DNA from: Fragilariopsis cylindrus CCMP1102
Lineage: Eukaryota > Bacillariophyta > Bacillariophyceae > Bacillariales > Bacillariaceae
Reading direction: 5' to 3'
DNA length: 21,631 nucleotides
Assembly: GCA_900095095.1 (NCBI GenBank)
Contig: FMBT01000003.1
Location: 1-21,631, forward strand
Of the stretch, positions 9,514 to 18,781 are shown piece by piece; the stretch's first letter is position 1; the number at the start of each line of letters is the position of its first letter. The notes beneath the pieces are model-generated. The model did not search any database and had not been told where the DNA came from. It saw only the letters and a list, made by a program, of their open reading frames with translations. A program made the position numbers and the translations under genes.

Positions 9514-10545
9514 TTATGTCGTTTGACTACTAGTACTTGTACTAATAGCACTACTCTCCAATCGATCAACTGCACGAATCATTTCATCAACGGCTACATG
9601 GATATGTTCGCTAGTTCCACGATTTCCATTCCAGGCCATTGAAAGATTATCTTGAAGTAAGAATCGTTGTCGAAATAAACCTTTACGTACTGTCAACCAA
9701 TGTTTCTTTTCCTGTTCATCATAGCTAGTCCAAATTCTAATGTTATCATCGGTCGTCGTCGTCGTCGTAGTTGCAACGTGACTGGTACTAGTACTGATAG
9801 TGGAGGATGAAGATTCGATTGTTGTTGTTGTTGTACCCTTCATGATGACTTCATTATCGTCTCCTATTGAAGTTAATTCTGCTACCTCGGTATTTCTATT
9901 CTTATCATCGTTATTTCCATTGCTATTCTTATTTTCAATATTGTTGTTGTTGCTGTTGTTTTCATCAACATTCTTTTGTTGGTGAACGATGTCATTATCG
10001 CTTGGACCATCCAAAGAGGGAGTTGGTGGTGACAATGACAATGGCCGTTGTACCACAAACTTTACTTCGAAACTGCCGTCTCTATGTAGCGTTAGAGACC
10101 GATCCAAACCTTTTTCTATGATCCATTCATAACGACAATCTTGTAGATATTCTAAAACGACTTGAGAGAGTGGATGGACATAAACACTACGGATCTCCGT
10201 GGACAATCCATCTGATGAATTGCTGCTACTGCTGGTGCTGCTGTTATTGTCGTTGGTGGTAGTAGTTCCTCCTGTTGTCGTATTGGATGTGGAAGAGAAG
10301 GAACATCGAGAAAGTCCCGTTGTTTTCTTTGATAAATGATAATGATGATCAAATAATACACAGCGGTGGTTGAAACCGGATACGGATGGTGCTGTTGTTA
10401 CAAATCGATGATGGGTCGTCGCGGTCTTTTCGTTAGTAGCAGAAGTAGTAGTAGTAGCTGCAGCAGCGGTAATAGAGGAGTTGCTGGCGACGATTGTGTG
10501 TCGTCGCAATCTACGAAATGGTGATCGAAACACGATACGGTTCAT
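9514..10545 (-). CDS. Protein of unknown function with probable mitochondrial presequence
   Basis: ATG at 10543-10545 to TAA at 9514-9516 gives 343 residues in one exon. The first 25 residues are rich in Arg, Ser and hydrophobics and lack acids (MNRIVFRSPFRRLRRHTIVA), as in mitochondrial import sequences; a matrix location is inferred. Residues about 25-110 are low complexity (Thr, Ser, Asn). Two ordered parts stand out: VYVHPLSQVVLEYLQDCRYE with LDRSLTLHRDGSFEVKFV, and near the C-terminus RIWTSYDEQEKKHWLTVRKG then FLLQDNLSMAWNGNRGTSEH. Between them lies a long Asn/Asp/Ser/Thr-rich linker built from trinucleotide tracts. I recognise no catalytic motif. The ordered blocks look like one split domain conserved in stramenopiles, but that needs a homology search. 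It is divergent from the Obg gene across 629 bases. Confidence 0.8.
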   Translation of the reverse strand: MNRIVFRSPFRRLRRHTIVASNSSITAAAATTTTSATNEKTATTHHRFVTTAPSVSGFNHRCVLFDHHYHLSKKTTGLSRCSFSSTSNTTTGGTTTTNDNNSSTSSSSNSSDGLSTEIRSVYVHPLSQVVLEYLQDCRYEWIIEKGLDRSLTLHRDGSFEVKFVVQRPLSLSPPTPSLDGPSDNDIVHQQKNVDENNSNNNNIENKNSNGNNDDKNRNTEVAELTSIGDDNEVIMKGTTTTTIESSSSTISTSTSHVATTTTTTTDDNIRIWTSYDEQEKKHWLTVRKGLFRQRFLLQDNLSMAWNGNRGTSEHIHVAVDEMIRAVDRLESSAISTSTSSQTT

Positions 10546-10670
10546 CCTTTTTACCTCCTTCTGTCTGTCTCTCTTTCTCTTGCGTCGATGCTAGCTATAT
10601 ATCGAATCTACCGTTGCATTTACTTATATAAAGTGCCGAATAGAAGATGTGCAATACTTGTACAGACGGT

Positions 10671-10759
10671 AAGTTCTGTGTTTCTTAGCTTGCAATAATA
10701 GATACAAGTACAACATCATCAACATGCATTGCATGCATGCAATAAAGAACACAGAACTT
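10671..10759. repeat. Inverted repeat with internal 16-bp palindrome
   Basis: The arms AAGTTCTGTGTT (10671-10682) and AACACAGAACTT (10748-10759) are perfectly complementary over 12 bp. The intervening 65 bases contain the perfect palindrome ATTGCATGCATGCAAT (10728-10743). The element lies 126-214 bases upstream of the start codon of the minus-strand gene. It could be a small foldback element or a regulatory cruciform. Confidence 0.7.
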
Positions 10760-10884
10760 AAAAGGAATGAATGAATCGAATCATCAAGGAATCACGACTG
10801 AGAATTTTAAATGAAGAGAGAAAACTGAAGAACTGAGATCTCACCAATATTCGCAATTCGTGATTGAATTATGGACTGATGTGT

Positions 10885-10890
10885 CACGTG
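10885..10890. promoter_or_regulatory. CACGTG (G-box/E-box type) hexamer
   Basis: A perfect CACGTG within GTGTCACGTGTAAG lies 285 bases upstream of the Obg ATG. Such sites bind bZIP or bHLH factors in many eukaryotes. A single hexamer is weak evidence of function. Confidence 0.25.
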
Positions 10891-11174
10891 TAAGTCGAGT
10901 GAGTCGACAAACAGCTTTTTTGGTGCGTACGCTTGTACGTTAGACGCAGAACCATCAAGATAATTGTTTTCTTTCAAATATCCTTCACATCATCTTCTTT
11001 ACGAAGAATTTACTAACGAGAATTGTTTCGAGTTAATCGAACAATAATGGAACCGTTCAACAACATAAGAACACCACTGGCCAACGACTTGTAATAGAAT
11101 AGGCAGAGATAAGAATACCCTACGCAACAACAGAGTAGTCTGACTCCTCGTTTAAATTTTTTGTTCTGCATAAA

Positions 11175-13440
11175 ATGATCCGAATACGCAACAATAACTG
11201 CAATCGCGGCGGCCGTGATGGCAGTGGAAATAGCATCGTATCATTGGTGATTGGTTTCTGTTGTTTAGTGTCAACAACAATAATCCTATCGAAAAACAGT
11301 AACAATAGTAATAGTAAATTTTTTTCATCGGCATTTACTCCCTCGTCTTTGTCATCAATACACGAACAATCCAACCAAATGCTCAACTGATATCGAGAAA
11401 ATCATCGTCATCTTTGTCAGTTTTAACTGATGTCTATGATGCCGATCGAGAAGAAGCACTCGAGCTCAAGAAAAAAGTTCTAACCGAACGGCGGGGTTTG
11501 GGTAAGAGTGGCAGTAGTGGTACTAATGTCAAAGACGATCAAGAATGGAAATTTTTCGATACTGCACGTTGTCATGTTAATGGTGGTGATGGGGGGAATG
11601 GTTGTGTTTCATTTCGACGAGAAAAGGGTGAACCTATGGGTGGGCCCAATGGTGGTAATGGTGGACGGGGTGGATCTGTTATTTTCGTTTGTGACGATGG
11701 AACGAATACACTAGCACCATTACGGAATCGTGTCCACATTAGAGCAACAAAAGCACGGAACGGACTCGGGAAAGGTAAACATGGTCAAAAGGGTAGGGAC
11801 GTAACTATGAAGGTACCTCCAGGGACGCTTATTAGAGAATTACATACGCAGAAACTTGCAGGTGAATTGCGCAATCATGGTGACGAGTTAATTGTAGCAA
11901 GAGGTGGTCGTGGTGGTAGAGGAAACGCTGCATTTATGACACACCGGAACAATTCACCAAAACTTGCCGAACGGGCAGAACCAGGAATCGCACGATGGTT
12001 ATCAGTAGAATTACGATTAGTTGCCGATGTGGGATTTTTGGGGAAACCGAATGCTGGAAAGTCTACACTATTGGCGGCAGCATCAGCGGCACGACCAAAA
12101 ATTGCCAATTATCCCTTCACAACTATCGTTCCTAATTTAGGTGTATGTGATATCAGTGATGACGGTGCTGGTTTGATCTTGTGTGACATTCCCGGTCTGA
12201 TTGAGGGGTAAGTCGGACTTTAAATAGTATTACCGCTGCTTCAGCTGCTATTTTTTCCTTCTCAGCTTCTTACTTGTGTTATTTGACAGCGCGTTCTTAT
12301 ATCGATTCAATACATTTACTCACTGTTGAATTTATTAATATTCCTGTTGCGTGTGTTTTCTTCGTCAACTCCAATTATAGGGCTGCAGAAGGTGCTGGAC
12401 TAGGACCCGCATTTTTAAGACATGTACAACGGTGTAAGGTCCTATTGCACGTTGTGGATGGGAGCTCAGATGATCCAATTGGAGATTTTGTCACTATCAA
12501 TAAAGAGTTAGAGAAATACGATCCCTTCTTAGCAGATAAACCGCAGGTTGTTGTTCTTAACAAGGTTGACATTCCTGAAGTGCAAGAACGAGAGGCTGAG
12601 TTGATCGCAGAACTTAAGGAAAAGGCGGGTCATTCCAGGGTCTTGACCATATCCGCTGCAACAACGAAGAATGTCAAGGAACTGATGGGACGATTGAAAA
12701 AGTTTGTCTCAGTACAACCTGAGGCCGATTTGCCACCCGTTCCTGAAGTCAATCTTGCCAAGGCTCCTTTGGAATACGATAGTGATGATTACGGTACGTT
12801 TGGTTGAATTCGTCATTACAATCATTGGATACACTTATTAGTATTGATGGGACTTTTCAATGACATCTGTAACTAGTATTTGGCTAAATTGGATACAAAC
12901 ACTCACACAATGGTATGTATGTATCTCTCTCTCTCTCTTTCTCTTCCTCAATTCTACGTTTAAAATAGAAATCATGAGTGATCCATCATATCCTGGTCAA
13001 TGGAGAGTATCCGGAATGTATATAGAACAAATCGCGAAGATGACGCATTGGGAGTACCCTGAGGCTGTGGCTCGCTTTGGTAGACAACTTGATGCTCTTG
13101 GTATTTCACAGGAACTAGAGTTTCGAGGAGCTAATGACGGTGATTTGGTCATGGTAGACGAATTCGATTTTGAATTCAATTCTTGTTTTACCAATCAATA
13201 TATTCCTAAAGATCAATTGGATAGGGAATATACTTATGATGAAGATGGTAATCGTATTATTGAAGAAGACGAAGAAGACGACGCGTGCCATGGCAACCCT
13301 ATTCACAAGGAGGTTTCCTTGCTGAAGATTCTGATGAATTGGTCGGATTTCAGTCTGATGATTGGGAATTCTTGGATGAGGATGGCGAAGAAGATGGCGA
13401 ATTTGCTTTTACAGAGGATGAAGTATGGACATCATCTTAA
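11175..13440 (+). CDS. obgC: Obg/CgtA-family GTPase, plastid-targeted type (ObgC-like), three exons
   Basis: Exons are 11175-12207, 12381-12793 and 12969-13440. The N-terminus has a charged start, a hydrophobic segment (SIVSLVIGFCCLVSTTIIL) and then FFSSAFTPSSLSS, resembling a diatom signal peptide plus ASAF-type transit motif. The glycine-rich Obg fold follows (CHVNGGDGGNGCVSF, GGPNGGNGGRGGSV). The G domain shows G1 GKPNAGKST, G2 YPFTT, G3 DIPGLIEG (continued by AAEGAGLG after the intron), G4 NKVD and G5 SAAT. Exon 3 carries the OCT domain (WRVSGMYIEQIAKMTHWEYP to GDLVMVDEFDFEF), then an acidic tail ending WTSS and TAA at 13438-13440. Obg proteins act in large-subunit ribosome assembly; here probably in the plastid stroma. 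Two one-base frame breaks occur: between 11318 and 11390, where the leader (frame of ATG 11175) passes to the Obg frame, and near 13270-13310 before the acidic tail. Conserved motifs are intact, so a working gene is likely. Confidence 0.92.
12208..12380 (+). other. Obg intron 1
   Basis: The donor GTAAGT and acceptor CAATTATAG bound a 173-nt phase-2 intron that splits the glycine codon of the switch II motif. Removal yields PGLIEG-AAEGAGLG, the invariant Obg signature, so both ends are secure. Confidence 0.95.
12794..12968 (+). other. Obg intron 2
   Basis: The donor GTACGT after DSDDYG... and the acceptor AAAATAG (12962-12968) bound a 175-nt phase-1 intron. A (CT)-rich pyrimidine tract at 12924-12949 precedes the acceptor. 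A GTATGTATGTAT run at 12913-12924 looks like a donor, but exons built with it meet a stop. Splicing joins the G domain linker to the OCT domain (EIMSDPSYPGQW). Confidence 0.85.
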
Positions 13441-13583
13441 TTTGCAGATAAGATAACATTGACATACAGACTAAATGTAGATCATAGGATATTTTAGTTA
13501 AAAATTAAATTTTACTATTTAACCTAAATATTTATGAAATTCAGGTGGATATTTTTGTATCATAGGTTTCCACCCGATATATA

Positions 13584-13602
13584 GTCGGTATACCAAACCG
13601 AC
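13584..13602 (+). other. Short hairpin in the Obg 3' flank
   Basis: GTCGGT (13584-13589) and ACCGAC (13597-13602) can form a 6-bp stem with a 7-nt loop, about 145 bases after the Obg stop and between two convergent genes. It may mark a 3' UTR end. The small stem makes chance quite possible. Confidence 0.3.
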
Positions 13603-13711
13603 AAGATAAGTTAATAATTGTATGGTATGTTAAGCGAGCATGGTAGTCAATGCTTCGAACTCTAACGCAGAAAAATGTGATGCGATATAATGATGTTACG
13701 GTGAAATGTCA

Positions 13712-15466
13712 TCATGAACGGATAGATTCTACCGAAATTCCAACCCCATCAGTAGTTTCCTGTCGATCTATGTTATTAATCCTCTTCGGCTGCGGCTGAC
13801 GTCGTTCTTGGTCCAGCAGTAATTCTTTCTTTTCTTTTTTATATTCTTCCTTCAATTTTTCGGTACGTTTAAACAATGTTGACATTGCTTTGAAAAGAGA
13901 CTTACCAAAGAGAGATCGATGCGGTTTCTTCAGTCTTGCAAGATGAAAAATAAGTTTAACCGCCTTGTTTGAATCTATCTCCATTTCATGTTTTTCTATA
14001 GTATTAAGTAAAGAGTCCTTAACTTGGAATGCTATGTTTGTACGTGACACCTCATCCCGAGCATTGGCCATTATCATCAATTGACTTAGGATAGCTCTGT
14101 GATCGTCGTCTGGAAAATTGAGTAGAATCTCTTGAAGAGCAGCTGTTTCTAATACGTAGGTTGAAGTCTCTGTGTGGAGTAATAATTATAGGAAAAGAAG
14201 AAGAATGAGAAGAAGAAGAGAGAGAGGGAAACTTCGTTTAGAAGACTACTAGTAGGGCGTGAAGATCGTAGTTGGACGTGAACATATGTTATTCTTTAAA
14301 AATGAAACTCTATCGAATATATACTCACCTTTCCTGGATGGTTGCTTATTCTGTTTGATCTCTCTTGTTATTCTTGATACGGTCCTCTTCTTGCAATCGG
14401 GACTTACGTTCGAAGCAGCGACAGTAATATCATCGTCGTGTAACCAAAGTCCTAAAGTATCTGAACTACTGACGTCATTATCATCAATAGGTCGATTTAG
14501 TAAATAATTATATGTTCCTTCTTCTACTTTGTCGTCGTATATATCATATTCTTCGGTAGACGAGGAAACCGAAGGACCAATCGCTGCGATGATGATACTA
14601 TCCTCTGGTTCAGAGTCACTACTCACTAACACTGGTACTTCTATGTCTATCGTATTTCCTTCAGCTTGTGTTTCTAACTTCTCTTCCGTATGTATCGGAC
14701 TATTTTCTCCAATATCATTAGATTTCTTCTCCGACAATAATATCATTTCATGTTTGTTTTCTTCCTCTGTCGTAACGACTTTCTTATCGTTGTTATCATT
14801 ATTTCCAGAATCACCATCAGAATGTAGCATATTGTTGTTTTCAACTGCTTCCTCTGGCGCTTCACTTCTTCTTTCATTGACGATGGTTTTCTTTTTTTTT
14901 GTTGGCGTAGTAACAAACGAAACCAAAGGGTTGATTCCTCTTTCTGCTTCTCCCAATTCACCTTCACGTACGTCACATGATAAATCTTCGTGACTGATAT
15001 CTACCGTTTTAATGTCTTCCTTTTCTTCCTGTTCCGAAATCATCATAGTCAATGTCGTTGATGCAACGGGTGCTTTTTCTTCTACTACAAGCATTCGTTC
15101 TCCCTTTTGTTGGTGCAGCAGTTGTTTCTCGTCGTCGTTATTGTCGTCGTCATCGTCATCTTTCTTTATCTGTATTTCATCTCGTACAATTTGTTGTTGT
15201 TGAAGTCGATGATCTGATGGTATTTCATACGCTGATATATGTCGGACTGCCACAGCTAAACCGATCGGTGCATGTAATCTTTCCCATTGTCTTGAATCTA
15301 ATGCCGAGAGTTGCCATTCTGCTACTACATATTCTTGTTGCATCTTATGAAAAACTTTTGACAAGATCTCAGAATCATCTAAACCAATTCGAGATGCAAT
15401 TTTCCGAACTTGTATTTCCGCTGGCGACGACGGCGATGACGACGACAATGACGATGCTGCTACCAT
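13712..15466 (-). CDS. Unknown protein with SAM-like N-terminal domain and acidic low-complexity middle (two exons)
   Basis: Exon 1 is 15466-14329 and exon 2 is 14169-13712 on the minus strand, encoding 531 residues and ending in TGA at 13712-13714. Residues about 20-75 (IASRIGLDDSEILSKVFHKM, then WQLSALDSRQWERLHAPIGL then AVAVRH) follow the pattern of the small helical SAM-like modules common in diatom proteins, which may mediate protein contacts. Residues 90-340 are low complexity and acidic, with an Asp tract near residues 103-112. The C-terminal exon is helical and basic: TSTYVLETAALQEILLNFPD, then SRTNIAFQVKDSLLNTIEKH, then a Lys/Glu-rich coil (RTEKLKEEYKKEKKELLLDQ). No enzyme motif is recognised. 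The start is the first ATG after an upstream pyrimidine-rich stretch. No frame defect is seen. Confidence 0.8.
14170..14328 (-). other. Intron of the SAM-like gene
   Basis: On the minus strand the donor GTGAGT (14328-14323) follows AGG AAA G, and the acceptor CACACAG ends at 14170. The 159-nt phase-1 intron contains a long CT-rich tract on its own strand. Splicing joins KQPSRKE to TSTYVLETAALQ. Confidence 0.85.
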
Positions 15467-16044
15467 GATAATACTATCTATGGCTTTACCTATTCTCTTT
15501 CTGTTTCTTTTGCGCTCTACTTTCTCAACTTTTCCTTGTGTGTGACTAATAGCTCATCTAATACGTCACGGTACACTCCATTCTTATTATTGAGAATTGA
15601 GAGATAGCATGTGTATGTGATGAAATCTATCGATCAGCCGGACCTAAAACATCAGAACTAAACAAGTGCCATTGTACAACAATTAAGCGCGCGACATGCT
15701 GCATCTCGAATCAACGCATGCTACTCCACCTACACCATTTATTACAGTGTTTACCAATAATAGAAGTGCTGAAACAATCATAGTAATATTATATTATTAT
15801 CAATAAGCTACGTACTACAGTAGTATCAATTGAGATCTTGTTAATGAGTTTTTGTTTGATACAGTGGTGATGAATTCTTCGACACAGTATAAATTATGTA
15901 CATGCTGATCTAAGTGATCCTGATTTGGTGAACACGTTCACATTGTCCTATGTCAACACTTTTGCTTATTATGCATGGTGGTAACAAATTTTTCAGTTCT
16001 TTTTTCAAGATGGTTGGAGGTTGTAGTTGTAAGATTATTATAGG
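15467..16044. other. Intergenic region with no recognised feature
   Basis: This AT-rich sequence includes the promoter of the minus-strand SAM-like gene, with a pyrimidine-rich stretch directly upstream of its ATG. No gene, RNA or clear repeat was recognised. Confidence 0.45.
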
Positions 16045-16273
16045 TTACAAACTGGAAGTCATGCTTTAGTGCCACCACTAACAGCTATAATGTAGCAGCT
16101 TGATCCTAAGAGTTTTGCTGCAGCTCTTGCTTATTGCCTGCCTACCTATCCTAGTCATAAAATTCTGGTGAGGGTTAGCTGGCTCGGTGCTTTACCAGCA
16201 GATTTCTGGTGGCCTTTACCGCCTGATGTTCACTGTCAACAATTTTGGTAAGATAATTTATGTAGTATACACC
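16045..16273. other. Degenerate coding-like block, strand unresolved
   Basis: On the plus strand a frame from 16045 (LQTGSHALVPPLTAIM, TAG at 16093-16095, then QLDPKSFAAALAYCLPTYPS and ALPADFWWPLPPDV) runs to TAA at 16249-16251 with a single internal stop. The base composition is richer in GC than the surroundings. The minus strand over the same bases has five stops in about 60 codons, in frame with the adjacent minus-strand reading. I recognise no family. It may be a decayed gene or element. Confidence 0.3.
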
Positions 16274-16519
16274 TTATTGTGTAGTTTGCATGAAAATGGA
16301 GCACAGCTTCTGCTTGAACATTTTCGGAGGCAGATGCCCCTCTAAAATATACTGAAGTCTGCGCTGTTGATGGAATTCTTTATCTTCCGCTTCTTCTTTG
16401 GACTATTTTGTGGAATGAAAAGTTTCGTCATCAGAGCCCTCAAAAATATCGTCGTCGTCATCGTTGTCACTATCTTCTATTGATGTGCATAGATCACAAG
16501 AAGAACAGGATAACATCAT
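16274..16519 (-). pseudogene. Possible small gene or pseudogene with one in-frame TAG
   Basis: ATG-ATG at 16519-16514 opens 38 codons with a typical acidic tract (SIEDSDNDDDDDIFEGSDDE), then TAG at 16403-16405. The same frame then continues for 42 codons (SKEEAEDKEFHQQRRLQYIL, then EGHLPPKMF) to TAA at 16274-16276. The charged, helical composition on both sides of the TAG suggests one former reading. It lies 138 bases downstream of the methyltransferase gene on the same strand. It could equally be chance, and no homologue is recognised. Confidence 0.3.
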
Positions 16520-16656
16520 TATATTTGAGAAGAATATGAAGTAAAAATGATTAGATATAAGCTTCTTCCTTTTACCGAGAAAAAGTTACCGATGCTTTTG
16601 TGGTTGGTTTCCTCTTATTAGTACGAATAATGTACAAGCTTTAATAATAGAATCGC

Positions 16657-17008
16657 TTATCGGGCATTACTAATACAAACAGCACCAAACGCGAATCGGT
16701 CACCCACTCCACCTACTCCACCCATTTGAATCATTTTCGAAGCTTGTTCGTGAACATCGCAAGTTAATGGTATCTTTTCAATTTTTATATGATTCTTCTT
16801 CTGAGATTCCAAAACTGGAATGACAATTTCTGACCATCCATACCGATCGGTGACTTGTACTATCAAAATCTGTACATTTGGATTTCTTAAAAGTAATTTC
16901 AAAATAATCTTCACCAATGCATTTGCAGTTTCCTCAGTGTATGCAAGTTCACTTCCAATTACAACATCTACAGAAAGCACACCTTTGTTGTTGCTTTCGA
17001 ATTCATCA

Positions 17009-17043
<35 letters not shown>

Positions 17044-17700
17044 ACTGTTGACAGAATAACTATCATCATCATCATCATCATCCCAATCTAAATGTTTAAC
17101 TTGAATGGACCTATTTTCCGATACATTGTTACCACTTGATGGAATAATATTAGACATATTGGAGAGTACATTTTTTTCTAGTTGCTTCAATAGCGTCTTG
17201 TCGTTGTCGGTAAGAGTCACCGTCCAGCATGGAAAACGTGTCTCTTGTTGCGCTAATGCTGCAGCAAATGCTATCCCAGAAAGACCAACAGCCCCACTTC
17301 CTAGTTCTAATACTCGTATATTATTGCTGTTTCTATTGCTACTAGTAGCTACGATCCTTCTACTGAAAATACGGTCCGCGTCCTCGTCGGTGTCCTCTTT
17401 TCTTAATGAAACTTCACGCATAATCAATACTGTCAATAACGCAGAGGCGTACCACGCGTCCGCACCGACAGGTGCCCATATACCATCCTCAGTTGCAATC
17501 GGAGCCAATTCCAAGCTAACAGAAGAATTTGGTAGTTGATACTTTGTTATTTTACCCTGTAAAGGTACAGTATCATCATGATCAAAACAATATACTTGTC
17601 GTCCTCTACTTTCGTATTTATTATGATCGAGAGCAATCTCCCAAAATGGATCCTCTTCTTTTAGTCGTTCGTCGTCGTCGTCGACGTCAGATCGTGTCAT
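16657..17700 (-). CDS. SAM-dependent methyltransferase, Methyltransf_16 (METTL21-like) family, with poly-Asp insertion
   Basis: ATG at 17698-17700 to TAA at 16657-16659 gives 347 residues. The seven-beta-strand fold is visible. GIWAPVGADAWYASALL (residues 73-89) matches the pre-motif segment. VLELGSGAVGLSGIAFAAAL (130-149) is motif I, which binds S-adenosylmethionine. VTLTDND (161-167) holds the acidic residue for the ribose. VKHLDW (201-206) is the conserved LDW. VDVVIGSELAYTEET (244-258) carries the E-x-x-Y version of the family's D/E-x-x-Y motif. Members mostly methylate lysines of chaperones, elongation factors or similar proteins; the substrate here is unknown. Residues 207-233 are nearly all Asp, from GAC/GAT repeats, and sit directly after LDW in a natural surface loop. 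Asp-rich runs also occur at the N-terminus. A Gly-rich GGVGGVGDRFAFGAVCI segment ends the fold. No intron is seen. Confidence 0.87.
17009..17085. repeat. Trinucleotide (GTC/ATC) repeat tract coding for poly-Asp
   Basis: Runs of CGTCGTCGT at about 17009-17042 and ATCATCATC at about 17062-17084 encode Asp on the minus strand inside the methyltransferase. The repeats are whole codons, so length changes keep the frame. Similar GAC/GAT runs lie in the RING gene (about 3686-3720) and the SAM-like gene (about 15131-15160). Confidence 0.85.
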
Positions 17701-18781
17701 TTTATGTATGGTGTGGCTCGTAAAGAAATCTCCACCTGCACAATTGTCAGCATATTCATATGATGTGCATACCCTTGTGCTTGTATTCTGTTATTCTTGT
17801 TTTTGTACACCAAGGCAGTTTTGTCGTCGAAATCTTTTCAGATGTGATGATGTGTGTGTGGTTGGTGGTGAGGTTTTTGCGCGAAATCATGGTGAGCGAC
17901 GACAGACGTCAAACAGTACTGCCTACTTACTCTGTACAGTACTTAAAATGTAACTTAGTGCACTGAGGACTAGAATACTAATGAATTGAAATGAATGTAC
18001 ACCAGGTAGCTAGTGAATAATGAGGAGCTTAGTAGGCACGAATCTTGCTATGTAAGGAATTTGGCCGGTTGTTCTTTACCAATGAGTACAGTATCCACTT
18101 GAGTGGTGATGTGTCTACTGTCTAGAAATGGTGTTGTAGTTGTAGTTGTAGTTGTGCGTAGTAGTAGTAGTACCGGTAGTAATATAATAGTAATAGGAAA
18201 AGATAATTATTTCAATGGATTTTCATTCAATAACTTTGTGTCTTGCAATATAGCAGCTCATGCTTTTCATTGAGTTTTCCAAAATAATGCCATCCTATTC
18301 TGCAACCATCAGCCCCTTCTGCACAATACTGATCCCTGTCTTTTGCCTGAAAATTAAAAGAATCAATCATTACAGTAAATTGTGTAAGTAAAATAGACAA
18401 CATTGCATAATGTTATTTTATTATTACGTATTACCGGTATACGAATATTATTATAAATTATACATAATATTATATATTATAATATTATCTTTAGCATATA
18501 TTGCATATATGGTAGCATATATAGTATAATATATAGGCTAAGTAATCGTACCAGTATGTTTGTACATCGCTTTTGAGTCATTTCGCGTACCGTAGTTTGA
18601 TGGAGAATAGTACAGTATTATTCTTGTACCGGCACTTACTTATGCTTACCTTGTTTTATTTATGGTTCACAATTACACACGCTACCATTTTTGATTGGCT
18701 TAATATTTTTCCGAAAACGCTATTAGCTCACGACTAGGAGGGGGACTAGTAAGTGTAGGTATGGCTACATCGCCGTGGTAG

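Larger units (their letters stand above)
10546..11174. promoter_or_regulatory. Divergent promoter region between the unknown mitochondrial-type gene and Obg
   Basis: The 629 bases hold the start regions of two oppositely transcribed genes. Visible structure includes a pyrimidine-rich run just upstream of the minus-strand gene (10551-10582), a long inverted repeat with an internal palindrome (10671-10759) and a CACGTG G-box-type hexamer at 10885-10890. No open frame of note is present. Confidence 0.55.

Noticed and set aside
14529..14993. Open frame of 154 codons on the plus strand
   Set aside because: It mirrors the low-complexity acidic exon of the minus-strand SAM-like gene. A Ser/Leu-rich reading is what the complement of Asp/Glu codons produces.
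16029..16043. A 15-nt GT-AG segment (GTAAGATTATTATAG) before the coding-like block
   Set aside because: There is no supported exon upstream, and such a short motif arises often by chance in AT-rich DNA.
16045..16519. Reassignment of TAG to a sense codon
   Set aside because: The clear genes need no TAG read-through. Absence of TAG stops among about nine genes is not statistically notable.
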